From Anaeromyces robustus (Eukaryota > Neocallimastigomycota > Neocallimastigomycetes > Neocallimastigales > Neocallimastigaceae): 46,716 nucleotides of DNA. Below, piece by piece: positions 1-20,400 of the stretch (position 1 is the first letter of the stretch; each line of letters begins with the position of its first letter). The notes below the pieces were generated by a model. That model did not search any database. It had not been told where the DNA came from and was given only the letters and a program-made list of their open reading frames with translations. The stretch is taken from assembly GCA_002104895.1 (NCBI GenBank), contig MCFG01000477.1:1-46716 (forward strand). The letters run 5' to 3'. The translations under genes were made by a program, and so were the position numbers.

Positions 1-1581
1 TTTCAACATTATTGTGTGGTGGCATTAAACCAACACCAAAAGTTTCATCATGATCTTGAGAAATGAAATAGAATTTGTATTTATCATCATGAGATTCAAG
101 TGGATCATCGTACATTGCATAATTACCTGTGAAGAACCAATAACCATCCCAATCACCAGTAAGGTATTCTAAACACATAGATTTATGGAAAGTAGTAATA
201 TCAAACCATTCTTTATCAAATGCTTCAACAGCTGCTGCATCAGTTGGATCAAGAGCTTGTAAAGCTTTTCCTAATTCAATAATTCTACCATTGTCTTCAC
301 CATTTAATGGAACATAGTTACCAAAGTTATCAAGATTATTTGGATCATAGAATGGATCAGCACCAGTAGTACCATCTAATGGGTAACCTAATTGTTCTGG
401 AGCATTAATAGTTTCAGTAGTTGGGTCACCATAGAATTCAGCTCTAATAAATGATCTACTATTAGCTTCTTCTTGTAAAGTATAGAAACCAGCTGGTTTT
501 TTGTTAATATAAACACGAACCTTAACTGAACGAATGGCTGGAACACCAACAGCAACCATCATATTTTCATAAATATCTTGTCTAAGTTGAGTTGGATCTT
601 CACCAGCACCTCTGAATTTGAATAATGAACGTCCATGAATAGTCTTTTTACCAAAATCAACTCTAAATTGGAATCTGTCGAATTCATAATTCTTAGCAGT
701 AGCATCAACATTCTATTATAATAGTTAATAAAATACAAAAAAAAAAAAAAAAAAAGCAATTTAATATATATTTCAAATATTTTTTTATATAAAATTTTTA
801 GTTTATTTTGAAAAAAAAAATAATTATTTTGTTATAAATAATTTATTATTATTACTATTATTATAATATATCTTATCACTTATGATATATAATCATTTTT
901 AATATATTTACCTTAACAACATAAGTTTCATCCTTTAAATAGAAATTCATTTGTTCTAAGTAACCTTTACCTGAAGTTGGATTTTTAAAGAATTTTTCAG
1001 CCTTATCACCAATAATATGAATAGTTGGAGTATAAGAATCATCAAATAAAGAAGTATCACCAATACTTCTAGTCCATTGAGTACTTAATTTATTAAATTG
1101 TTCCAACTTTTTAACAGTGTATTGACGACCAAAGAAATCATTATAAGTTATAGTAGCACCTGCATCAAGAGTTCTTTTGAAGTCTTCAGCAACACCGTCC
1201 ATAATATAGGAATATCTTTTTTATTTAAAATATAAAAAAAAATATTTTTAATATTTTCATCATAAATAAAATTTTTTTGAATTATTTATTCATTTTCTTT
1301 TTTTAAATAATCTTTATTTTTATATATTATATATTAAAAATATAATAAAAAAAAAGTTAAATACTATATATTAATAACACTTACTCAATTGCTCCATCAT
1401 CAACATTTAAAATTTTTCCTTTAAACATTGGTTGTTTATCATTTTTATTTACAAGATTATAGGTTTGGCCACCAATTGAAAGTTGCATTTGTTTACCAAA
1501 ACCTAAAACTTTGAATATGACATCTCTAGCACTTACTGTACTGATGTAAAATAAAACTGTTATAAATAAAAGTTTCATCAT
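1..1581 (-). CDS. Secreted CotH-family kinase-like protein, 5' part (3' end beyond the window)
   Basis: Three exons read leftwards: 1581-1385, 1215-912 and 712-1 (open at the edge), about 404 residues visible. Introns are 169 and 199 nt with GTAAGT and GTAAAT donors; joining keeps frame ([20 protein letters not shown]). The start [18 protein letters not shown] is a typical signal peptide, so the product enters the secretory pathway. The body matches CotH, the atypical kinase family named after Bacillus spore-coat protein [11 protein letters not shown] and [20 protein letters not shown], then [20 protein letters not shown] and [12 protein letters not shown]. The Asp residues of the GDWDG and QDHDE blocks are candidate catalytic/metal ligands by analogy with bacterial CotH. 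CotH domains are abundant in anaerobic gut fungi, sometimes joined to dockerins of the cellulosome; whether a dockerin follows here cannot be seen. Codon choice (CCA, GGT, TTC, AAG) is stronger than in neighbouring genes, hinting at high expression. The substrate is unknown. Confidence 0.88.
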
Positions 1582-2492
1582 TTTTTGTTTTTCTGATATC
1601 TTCCTAAATCCGATTATTATTTAAATTGTTGATTAAAAAATAAAACTTTTTCTATTATTAAAGTCGATAGTTTCTTAAAAATGTTTTTTTCTTTCTGTTT
1701 GTTTTTATTACTTTATTTTCTCGTCCTCTTGAATTATTTATTTATAAATATATAAATAAACAAAAAAAAAAAAAATCACTCTATTTATATTTTTAAAAAA
1801 GAAATAAATTATTTTTTTATAAAATATGTTTTAAAATAAAACTATTACAACTGTAAAAATATATAATATATATATATATTTTTTATAGATTTACTTTAAT
1901 AGTTTTTAGTTTTATAAATATTTTTAAAAAATAAAATATTTAATTTTTTCAAGATTTTTTTTTCTTCTAAAATATTAAATTATATTATATATGTACAATT
2001 TTATTTTCAAATAATATATTATTAACAATTTCTTCAAAAAAAGAAATATCTTTTTTTTTAAAAAAAAAAAAAAAGAAAAGTAGATTAACTTTTTTATATT
2101 ACAAAGTTAATATTAAAAAATGATGATTTATTATATATATTTAAACCAAAAAAAAAAAATAAAACTTGAAGAAAAGAAAAAAAAAAATTCAAAAAAAGTA
2201 ATTTTATAATAAATGTTAATAAAAGTTAAATTATATATATAAATAATATTAAAAGAAAATATAATGCTTTTTAATTTATTTATATTATGGTGTTTCTTAT
2301 TTATTAATTATAATTTATTATAATTTATTAAGAATAAACATAATTATATCATTAATATGTATAAAAGTATAAATTATAATTATATTTATAATAAATAATT
2401 TATATTGAATATATCATATTAAAAATATTTTAATATATTAAGAATAATAAGATTTTGAGAATTATAACAATTACTTTGATTATTAAAATATA

Positions 2493-2532
<40 letters not shown>

Positions 2533-5500
2533 TCTTTTTAAATATAAAAAAAAAATATCAAATATAAAATATTTATTTATTAATTTTATTCATTTAATTT
2601 ATTATTAAATTTATTATTAAATTTATTTATAATTTAATATTCTATTTATTTAATAAATTTAATTTTCTATTTAATAATAATAAAAAAAAAAAAAAAAAAC
2701 TAAAAATGATCATTGATAAATAATTATAATCATTTAATATATTTATTAATTAAAATTTAATTAAAAAAATATTATTCCAATTTATATCAAATGAAACTAT
2801 TTGAATGGATTATTAATATTTAATATTAAATAATGAAAAAGATTAACCATTTTAATTATTAATAAATAGATTCAATTTAAAAATTAATATTGTGAAAATT
2901 ATTTTAATATTTATATATATTACAGTTTCTTTTTTTTTTTTATTTGTATTATATAATTTTTTCATGTTTCTTATATTAAATATTAAATATTTAAGAAAAA
3001 AAATTTTTTTAATCTACCATTTTCTCATTAATATAATATATTTATATTGTAATTAGCATTTATATATGACGCCATGTATATTATTGGTCAAAAATAATAT
3101 TCCAATATAAATGCGGTAAGAATGTGAAGATTATTTTATTTAAAAGTAAGAAAATGAATAATTAAAATAATTAATAAATTAATAAAAACATTATATATAT
3201 AATAATTAATTATAATATATTTAAAACATACTTTGATATACTTAATAAATAATTTTACCATATATTCACAATATATTCTTTTATATATATGTTTAAATAA
3301 ATAACTTTTATATATTAAAATTTTTATATATTGAATTCTAAAACTTTAATTATAATAAAAAAATAAAGTTTTTTATTAAATTACAGTTTATTTTTATTTT
3401 TTGTGCATTTCAAAAAAAAAACTTTTTTTTTTTTTGAAATAATAACATATAAAAATAATTGAATGTAATGTATATAAATAAATAAATAAATAAAATATAT
3501 TTTATTTATATTTTAATTATTTATGATAATGTATATATGAAAATCAATTGTTATATATTAATTATAAATTAAAGATACAAACCGTTCATGTTAATAACAA
3601 AAAAAGAAAAAAAAAAATTGTTTATAATATATAAAAATATAATAATAATATATATACATATTATATTATTTTAAATAATAATATTTAAACACATTTTTCT
3701 TTTTTACTTTAATTTTTATTTAATGGTGGATTTTCATTCCTTTTATGTATTATATCATTTTTTTATATTTTATTTTTTATTTGTAATATATAATTTTTTT
3801 ACTCTAAATGTATACATTAATGTATATATAATATATGTTAATATATAATCTATAATATATAAAATATATATTTATATATATTTTATAAATAATAAGATGA
3901 TTCTTTTTGTTATTATTATTATTTATTATTTATTTGGGATTATTATATTTTTTTTTACAATTTTAATTATAATTTATTTTTTTAGTTTGTATTTCTAAAT
4001 AAAAATAAACATAAAAATAAATTTAAAAAAATAATAATGAAAAATATATAATAATATATACTTAATATATAATAAAATATATATAAATATATATAAATGT
4101 ATATAAATGTATTATATATAATATATATAAAATATTATAATAATAAACATTATAACAACAATTAACAATTGGGAATCATTCAATTTGAATCATCATGAAT
4201 AATGATTATTTAAAATAACTTTTTTTTTTTTTGTTATACTTAAAAATATGAAAAAACTAAAAGATCTGAAACACGCTACAAAAAATATTCAAATCCACCG
4301 TCAGTAATGCATTATAAATTATTATTATAGAAAAAATTCTTACATTTATCATAAATTAAAATGATTTAAAATGAATTAAAATGAAATAATCCTGAACATG
4401 AAATTTAAAATTAAAGAAATATGGTCATAAAACGAGGAAAAAAAAAAAATAAAAAAAAAAAGGTAGTTTATAATTAAATACATATTTTAATTATTATGTT
4501 ATTCTTTATATTATTCTAAAAATAATATATAAAAGCGTAGGCATTTTATTATTTATTTTATTATTATTTATTAATATTATTTATTATTTATTATTTATTA
4601 TAAAAATTATAATTAATTATTATAATTTATTACTATTTTTAGTAATTATTTTATTTAATATTCTACTTTTTTTTCATTTTATATTAAATTGATTATAATA
4701 ATTTTAATATTATTTTATTTAGTCAGTCAGTCATATTTAATATTAAAAAAAATAATAATAAAATAATTACAATTATATTTTCTTAATTTATTAAAATTGA
4801 TATATATAAATTTGTTTTTTTTTTTTTATTATTATTATTATATTAATACGAATTTTCTATAGAGTTGTTAATATATGTTTTAGAAAATCATCAAAATTGT
4901 TACAATAAATATTATAATTCAACATATCGAATATGTGTAAATACTATAATAAGATATTATATATATATAAATAAATAAATATATTTTATAGTATTTATAT
5001 TATATACTGTATTACATATAGATTATACATATATATAAATAAAACCCTTTAATGTATATATATATAAATGAGTTTTTTATATATAAACATTTTTTATATT
5101 ATTTTATTTTTTTTAATGAAAAATTCCATTTTTTTATGTATTTTTATACATGTTTTGCAAATATTATAAAACAAAAAATTTTAAATAATATTTAATCCTA
5201 ATATATTAATTACATTAATTCATTACTATAATTATTTAATCTATTATAAAATAAATATAAAATAAATAAAAATAAAAATTAAAATAAGAAATGATAGAAT
5301 TAATATAAATATATTTTTTTTTATGTATATCATTTCTTTTTTTTTTTTTTTTTTTTTTTTTTATTTTTTGGTTTAATAAGAAATAATTTAAATAAATAAA
5401 TACTAAATGTGATAAAAAATAATCTTTTATTTTTTTTTTTTTTTAATAAATTTATTAAAAAAAAAGAAAAAAAAAAATTATATATATTTATCTTTAGAAT

Positions 5501-6284
5501 TTATTAAAAAAAAAAAAACGAAAAATTTATATTATGTTTATAATGAATATTCTTTTTATTATTATAATTATTATAAATAAGTATTAAATAATTAATTTTG
5601 TTCTTTTCTTTTTTTTTTTTTTTTTTAACTATTTTCTTAAAAAAAAATTTTTTTTTTTTTTTTATTTTGTTTTAGCTAAAAATATATATATAATATATAT
5701 ATGATATTATAATAGAGTTATTTTTTTAAAAAAAAAAAAAAAAAACTATATTCTATAAAGATATATTAAATTATTATTATTATTATACTATTTATACTAT
5801 TTAATCAGTGCATAAGTATAGTATTATATTGTTATAGTATTATAGTATTATATATAAAAAAAAAAACAAAAAATAAAAAAAAAAAAAAATAAAAAATAAA
5901 AAATAAAAAAGAAATAAAAAAGATAAATTTGATATTACAATGAAAATATTTTTTAAAAAAATTTTTTTCTTTTTTTTTTATTTTAATGAATTTTATTATG
6001 GTTTGATATATATATATATATACTTGTGAATTGTGTATAATATAATTTTATATATATGTATATTAATTAAAAGATATAACAATGTATATATATATTTATA
6101 TATTCTTTTTTATTGTAAAGATAAATAGAAAGTAGAAATAGAAATAGAAATAGAAAAATAGAAATAGAAATAGAAACAGAAATAAAAATAATATGAAAAA
6201 TTAATGTTTAATGTGTATATATTATATAAAAATTTAAAACTACTAAAAAAAATAAAATAAATAAATAGCAAATAATAAAATAAA
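1582..6284. other. Gene-free AT-rich intergenic region upstream of the CotH gene
   Basis: About 4.7 kb between the CotH start and the DHX8 stop. It holds A/T homopolymers, A-run/T-run palindromes (for example 3407-3440 and 5625-5665), an ATA microsatellite near 2490-2530 and TATA-rich stretches. The part next to 1582 must contain the CotH promoter, but in such AT-rich DNA no TATA box can be singled out. The left-pointing DHX8 transcript presumably ends near 6100-6280. I see no coding segment. Confidence 0.6.
6120..6192. repeat. Hexanucleotide (AGAAAT)n array just 3' of DHX8
   Basis: About ten imperfect copies of AGAAAT lie roughly 100-160 nt beyond the DHX8 stop codon, probably in its 3' UTR or just downstream. 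On the gene strand it reads as a pyrimidine-rich ATTTCT repeat. Confidence 0.7.
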
Positions 6285-6860
6285 TTAACCAAAACTTTGA
6301 CTTGCACGATGTCCCTTATTAAGTCTACTAATACGCCATTCATTAGGTTTCTCAAATCTATTGAATAATGGTTCTGTTTAATATAAAATAAAAAAAAATT
6401 TTTATAATTAATAAATAAATTAATAAATGATTAAATAAATAAATAAATTAATAAATAAATTAATAAATGATTAAATAAATAAATAAATAAATTAATAAAT
6501 AATTAAATGAATAAATAATTAAATAATTAAATGAATAAATGATTAAATAATTAAATGAATAAATGATTAAATAATTAAATGAATAAATAATTAATTAAAT
6601 GAATAAATTATTAAATAAATAATAATAATAATAATATTTCATAATATTATTATTCATAATAATTATTATTTATATTATTAATTCATTATAATATTATTTA
6701 TATTATTATTTGTTATTTATAATATATATAAATATTATATATAATTATTTATTTAATAATATTATATATCATATATTAATTCATTAATTAATAATATTTC
6801 ATTATATTATATAATATAATAAAATATAATAAAATATAATAAAATATAATATAAAAAAAA

Positions 6861-6891
<31 letters not shown>

Positions 6892-9800
6892 TAAAAACTT
6901 ACCAAGTTTCTCTTGTCTTTTACGTTTACTAATTTTATTAGGATCAGCAGGTTTAAAGAAATTAGGGGCAACATCCACTAACCATTTAGGATCAATAGTA
7001 ACAATTTCTCTCATATATTCTTTTGTAGTTAAAACTAATTCATGATAAATAACCCAATCTGGACTTTTATTAAATAAGGAACTACTAGGATGAATATAAA
7101 CAGGCGTACCTTCTACTAAAGTTTTATAACCTTCTTGGGGATCCTTTTTAGCGGCATGTCTAAAATAACCACCACATATAGCAATTAATACTTTTTTATA
7201 ATTTCTACCACAACTAATAATATCTTGACGATAACGATCCATAATACCTAAAAGTTGTTTACGGACATCTTGAGCTCTACGCATACTTCTGGCTTGAATA
7301 AAATTTTCATAACACCAGGGATTAGAAAATTTTGAAGCTTTCCAGGCATTATAAACCGTTAAAAGGGTAAGATGATCCCCTTCAGGTTGATGAAATTTTG
7401 CCTTTTTTTCATCCGCTTTGGCTTGTTTATCTTTAGGACGATAGAAAATATTTTGTACATTTAACATGGCAACAATCGTTAAAATTTCATCACTACATCC
7501 TAATTCTGTACTGAAAATTAACATTTTGGAAAGGGATGGATCTAATGGGAATTCTGCCATTTTACGTCCTAATTTTGTTAAAAGTCCTTCCTCATCTAAA
7601 GCTCCTAATTGATATAATTGTTCTAAGGCTGTAATTAAAGTTTGAATAGGTGGTGGATCCATAAATTCAAAATGTAATAAATCATTAATACCCATCGCTT
7701 TTAAGGTTAATACCGTATTCGATAAATTTTCACGTTGAATATCCGGTACAGAATTTGGTAACATTTCATTATGATAGGCAGCTTCCGTATAAAGACGATA
7801 ACATTTTCCTGGACCAGTACGTCCAGCACGACCTGAACGTTGTTTAGCTTGAGCTTGAGAAATAGGAACCACAACTAAAGAATCCATACCTAATTTTGGA
7901 TCATAGGCACTTTGTTTGACAAATCCTGGATCTACAACATAATAAATACCATCAATGGTAATACTGGTTTCAGCAATATTTGTAGCAATAACTACTTTAC
8001 GAGCACCTGGTGGGGCTGGTTCAAAAATTTTTGATTGCATTTCACTAGGTAAAGCACTATAAATAGGTAAAATAATTAATTCAGGGACTAAAGGTCCTAA
8101 AGCTTTCATACGTTCATATAAAATTTCGGCAGCAGTATCAATTTCTTCTTGACCCGTTAAAAATAGTAAAATATCTCCTGCAGGTTCATTTAAATGAATT
8201 TGCATAATAGTAATTAAAGCAGCATCCAAATAATCTGATTCTGGTTCTTTGGTATATAAAATTTCTACGGGATAAGTACGACCAGGAATAGAAAAAATTG
8301 GACAATTATAAAAATATGTTGAAAATTTTTCAGCATCTAATGTAGCACTCGTAACAATAACTTTTAAATCTGGTCTTCTTTTAACCGTTTGTTTTAAAAG
8401 TCCAAACATAATATCTGTACTAATGGTTCTTTCATGAGCTTCATCTAACATAATAACTGAATAGGAACTAAGATCTGGATCAATTAAACATTCTCTTAAA
8501 AGCATACCATCTGTCATATATTTAATACGAGTTTCTGGTGAAGTACAATCTTCAAAACGAATCGTATAACCTACTTCTTGTCCTACACGACAACCGACTT
8601 CTTCGGCTACACGTTTAGCAACAGACATAGCAGCTACTCTACGAGGTTGGGTACAACCAATTCTACCATGATCCGCAAAACCTTCCTCGGCAAGATATTG
8701 TGTCATTTGTGTAGTTTTACCAGAACCGGTATCCCCTACAACAACTAAAATTTGATTATCTTTTACAGCTTTTACTAAACTATCACGAAGTTTGAAAATT
8801 GGAAGAGATTCTCTTTGTTCCTTTATAGATAAATTTGTAATTTTACCAAAAGTAGTAGCTTTATTAAAGGTTTTCTTTTTCCATTCCGATATATTAGAAC
8901 TGAAATCATGGGTAACACCACGAAGATCTTGAGCAAAAGTTCTTTCACCACTTTCTGGCATAGGATCAACCCAAGGTTTATTTAAATCTTTTGGTAATTC
9001 ATCTAATTCAGCATTAGCTTGTTGTTGTTTAATTTCTCTACGTTCTTTAGCTAAAGCAGCACCAGCTAAAGCAGCACGATTTAAAGTACCATCAGGATTT
9101 TTAACAATTTTTACAGGTGAAAGTTGTACGGTTTGACGAGTATGACCTCTTAAGAAGAAAGGTTCTTCCTCCTTAATTTCAATATCCATTTCTTCTTCAG
9201 TTTCTTCTGTATTTAATAATCCATTTTCTTCATCAAATGTTGGGTATTCACTTGGATCTAATACACCAGAAGCAATTAATTGTTTAATTTCCCATTTTTC
9301 AGGTGAGGAAAGACGTTTTACAGTAACATTACTATCACTATCATCAATAACTTTAACTTCACCATAAGCTGAAGGTCTTGAAGGATTTCTTGCTTCCTCT
9401 TCTTTTATTTCTTCTGCTGTTTTAACTCTAAGATGTGGTGTTAAATCTTCACCTGTTTCTTGATTAACATCTTTCATAGATAACCCTATTCTACTACCTG
9501 CTACGGTCATAACTTTTACTTTAACTTTTTGTCCTCTAGTAACAACTTCACGTGGATGATTCACACGAGAACCTCCTGATCTTAATGCTGATATATGTAC
9601 CATACCTTCACATCTATTTTTAATACCTTCTAATTGTACAAATGCACCAAAATCTCTTAAACTAGTCACTTTACCATTATATATTTTATATAATACAGGA
9701 GCATCATCCAATTGATTTTGTCTTCCTTTTCCTCCTCCTCTTTTTCTATCATTATTATCTCTTTCTCTTTCTCTATAATCTGGACTTCTTGATCTTTTTC

Positions 9801-11092
9801 TTCTTCTATCTCCACTTCTACTTCTACTCCTGCTTCTACTTCTGCTTCTACTTCTATTTCTTCTTCTATCTCTATTTCTATCTCTATCCCTATCCCTATC
9901 TCTATCTCTATCTCTATTTCTTCTTTCTCTACTTCTACTTCTACTTCTGCTCCTAGATGAATGTCTTGAATGTCTACTTGACCGTCCATCTCTTCCATCT
10001 CTTTCATCAGCTTCTTTTTTCTTTAATGCAATAAATGATTCTAATTCTTTAAAAGTATCATTGGCAATTTCATCATCTGTATTTTTATTTTTATTACCTT
10101 TTTTATTATTATCCTCATTATCTTTTTTCATTTCTTCTTCTCTTTTTTCTCTCCAGGTTGGATCATTTTTTATGGCTAAACCTGGAAACATTCTAGCTTT
10201 ATCATCTGCTGATTCATTATCATCATCCCATTCACTCTTCTTCTTTTTTGATCTTGCTTTTGGTTTTAATGTTCGTATTAATCTATCAAGTGTTTCTATA
10301 AAATAATCTGGAAATTCACCTCCTTGAAGAAGAGCTTTTTTAAATTCATCATATGATTTAGATTGTTCATGTAAATTAATAACAAATTCAGCTATATTCC
10401 CATTTATATTATAAAATAATTAAATAGAAAAAAAAAATCATTATATAATATATATAATAAAAGTAATAACAATAAAAAATTAATAAAAAAAATCTATATT
10501 TAACATTTAAATTAATATTAATATTATAAAAAAAAAAAACCTGTATTAACTATTAAAATAGAAATGTAAAATAAAATTATATTTTACATTTCTATTTTAA
10601 TAGTTAATGTTTATTTTTAATATATACATATATATATATATGAAATTGAAATTTTAAAATATAATTCTTATTTTAATAATAAAATTATCTTCTTATATAA
10701 AAATCTTCTTTAAAATAATTATATAATATTTTTTGAAATTTCTCAAACACTTTAATTATATATATATATATTTAAATATTACTGTAACAATTATAATTGT
10801 AATTTATTTAATAATTTCTAATAATATATTAAAGATTATAAATAAAAAAAAAATAAAAGAAAAATATATAAAAAATAAATTCTATAAAAAAATCATAAAT
10901 TAAATTATATATACTTGTTATAAAAAAAAAAAAAATTTAATTATAATAGAATAATTATCTTTTTAAATTTTTTAATTATTATATAATAAATAAATTACCT
11001 AAAGTTTTATCATTAATTCCTGTATGATTATATAATTCATTTGTAATTTTTGATACTAAAGAAAGTTTTTCTAATTTTTGTAAATCATCCAT
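6285..11092 (-). CDS. PRP22: DEAH-box pre-mRNA splicing helicase DHX8/Prp22
   Basis: Three exons: 11092-10999, 10391-6903 and 6373-6285 (stop TAA 6287-6285), giving 1223 residues, close to the family's usual ~1200. Exon 1 ([20 protein letters not shown]) and exon 3 ([18 protein letters not shown]) match the conserved family ends, which supports both junctions. Domains: N-terminal helical region (1-75), RS/RD-rich segment (about 168-238), S1 RNA-binding domain (about 266-340), then the helicase core: motif [11 protein letters not shown] (~584), [15 protein letters not shown] (~681), SATLDA (~713), [19 protein letters not shown] (~882), followed by the winged-helix/ratchet and OB-fold region. 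The protein uses ATP to release spliced mRNA from the spliceosome in the nucleus. All core motifs are intact. Introns are 607 nt (with a perfect hairpin) and 529 nt (with an AT tandem array). Confidence 0.97.
6395..6625. repeat. AT-only tandem array in DHX8 intron 2
   Basis: Intron 2 of DHX8 (6902-6374) is largely built from related units of roughly 16-27 nt combining ATTAAATGAATAAATG and AATAAATTAATAA. Unit boundaries drift, as in a slipping minisatellite. The array starts only about 20 nt from the splice acceptor of the last exon. Confidence 0.75.
10545..10608. repeat. Perfect 29-bp inverted repeat (hairpin) in DHX8 intron 1
   Basis: The arms 10545-10573 and 10580-10608 are exact reverse complements over 29 bp with a 6-nt loop, and they include the G/C-bearing piece GAAATGTAAAATA. 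It lies in the intron between 10998 and 10392, about 150 nt from the acceptor, so DHX8 pre-mRNA could fold it into a near-uninterrupted stem. No target-site duplication or transposase is visible. Confidence 0.93.
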
Positions 11093-17403
<6,311 letters not shown>

Positions 17404-20400
17404 ATTAATAAAAAAATTTATTTTTTATTATTATCATAAATAAATTTTAAATAAATATCTTTTTTTTTTTTTTTTTTTTTTTAATAAAAAATACCAATAT
17501 TTGAAATTCTCCTCAATTTTTATTAAATAATATTTTTTTTTTAATTTAATAATAATAAAAAATATTTATTTCAATATTGTAACAAAAAACTTGATCAAAG
17601 TATTATCTTTACAATTATATAGTTATATTAAAATGTTCCTTATTTATTCAATACTTGTTGTTTATTTTGTTTACATATAATTTATAATATTATTATTAAA
17701 AAATAAATTCAATGTTAGCATAAATGAGTGTAAATTTCAATGTATTGTCTAAAACTAAAAAAATTTTTTTAATTATATATGAGATATAAAAATAAATTTT
17801 TAAAAAACTTTATTTTATTCTCTCGTTTATGGTATATAAAAATACAATTTTTAGGTATATTTGTTAAATAAAATAATCTAATTTTTATTTTTTTTAAAAA
17901 AAAAAAAACTGATAAACAGATTATTTTAATATAATTTAATTTTTCATTTTATTATAGTTTTCTTTTTTTTTAGTATTATAAAATGTTATAATAATTTACA
18001 ATTTTTTATTTTACTTTGAAAAAAAAAAAAATGTAATAAAAAAATATAATATTTTTATAATACAAAAATATCTATTAGAATTATTATTGTAATTAATAAA
18101 TAAATAAAAAAAAATATTTTGATATTTGAATTCTGTTAAATTATTTAATAAAAAAATTAATTTTATTATATAATAAATATTTATAATTGTATATTGTAAT
18201 ATTGTAATATTTGTATATTATTTATTATTTATATTATTAATTATTTGTCTTTGAATGTAAATAATTAAAAAAAAAAATTTTTTTTTAAAAAAAAAACAAA
18301 TAATTGTAAATACGAAAAAAAAATTTATCAATTAATATCAGTAAATAAAATAATATAAACTTTAAAAAAAAAAAAATTTCTAAAAAAGCAATTATTAAAA
18401 AAAAAAAAAAAAATTTTTAAAAAAAAAAAAAGAGGTAAAAAATTTTCTTTTTATATAAAAAAATTTTTTTTGAATTTATTTAAATTATTTTTATTTTTTA
18501 ATATTTTTTAATATTTCACAAATTTTTAATAAATAAAATAAAATAAATAAAAAAAATAAAAAAATAAAAAATTTAAGATTACAAATTAATTTTATAAAAT
18601 ATAAAATTTTTTGGTTATAAAGGGAAAAAAATAATAATAATTAAAGAATTAATAAATAATTTAAACTTGGATTGATATTTATTATAAATATTAACATTAA
18701 ATATTAAAGGTTGATTTGTTAAGTATGCCTAAGTTTTTTTTCCTCGTTCTATTCTTTATTAAATAAAACAAAAGCCAAAAAAAAAATGATTTATAATTCT
18801 TAAACAAAATATCATTTTTTATTTTTTTTTTTTCATAATTTATAAATAAATAAATAAAAACACTTTGAGTCTTTTTAAGCTTTCCCATTATATATTGATA
18901 GTAATAAAATAAATAATAAATAATAAATACTAAATAAATAAATAGTTTAAAAAAAAAAAAAAAAGATATTACACCTTATTTTTACTCTAATATTTTAACA
19001 CTATATTATATTTTATCACAACATTATATTATACCATATATATATTATATTGCATTATTTATATTATAAATTGTTCAAACTATACTTCTTTTTTTTTTTT
19101 TTAAATAATAAAATAATAATAAAATAAAATATATTTAAAAATATAATGGATTATATTATATTATAATATAAACAAGTTCAATAAACAAAGTAGAAATCAA
19201 TAAATAAGAATGGAACCAATTAATCATTCCATATATAATTATTAATATTGGCAATATATTTAAAAAATGAAAAAAAAAAAACAAAAAGATTAATGATAAA
19301 TCAATAAAATAATAAATAAAGAAGCACCTTTTTTTTTTTATTCTTTTTTTAAAATAAGTAATAAAATCAAAAAGTTAAAATAATAAAAAAAAATATGTTA
19401 AAGAAATAATAAAAAAAAAAAAAAGGAAAATTGCTTCCATATATTAACAAGGTAAAGGCTTTCATTTAATTTCATTTATTTAATTAATATATGATTTATT
19501 TATTATAATATAATATAAAAACAACTTAATAATAAATCAGCTGTATTATATTAAAATAAAATAATAAATAAAATAAAAAAAAAAGCAATTATAAAAGTAT
19601 TATATGTAAATTATTTAATTATTTATTAAATATTTATTTATTAAATAATTATTGTTTGTTTTTTTTTTTTTGTTTTTTTTTTTGTTTTTGTTTTTTTAGT
19701 TTTTTTTTTTTTTTTCTCTATTAATTTTATTTTTATTTTGTTGCTGAAACATAAAAAAAAAAAAAAGTTAATTAGAACAATAAATAAATAAATAGATAAA
19801 TAAATAAATAGATAAATAAATATTATAAAATAAATAAATAATTAATTAAATAAATAATAATTGATTAATTAATAAATTAATATCTTTATTTCTTTCTATC
19901 TTTTTATTTAATTACTCCTCAATTTAAAAATATCTTTCACTTCATGTATATTTAATATATGGATAATTGAATGGCTACATATATTAATTATATTAATCTA
20001 TTGAATTTCAATATATTAAGAATTTTGGTTAATTTAAAATAAATAGTAAATAGTAATTTTAGTTGGCCATTACATTGATAATAAATCATACTAATATATT
20101 ATTATATAAACGCATATAATATTTGTTTATATATGAATAATATATATATAATAAATTAGCTTATCAATAAATAGTGACATTGACATTTTTTATTTTTTTT
20201 TTTAATTATTTATTTACTTTTTATTTATATTATTTTTATAATTTTTAAAATATATTTTAAATATAATGATAATATATTAAAATTTTAATTATTAATAATA
20301 AAAACAATATAAATTTTTATGGATTATTTATATTCATAATATATATAAAATTTGATCTTAATTTACTGACACAAAAGATAAAAAATCATTTTTTTTTAAG

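Noticed and set aside
3056-3114. Inverted GCATTTATAT / ATATAAATGC pair, possible MITE ends
   Set aside because: Only 10 bp, no target-site duplication and no second copy noticed; compatible with chance.
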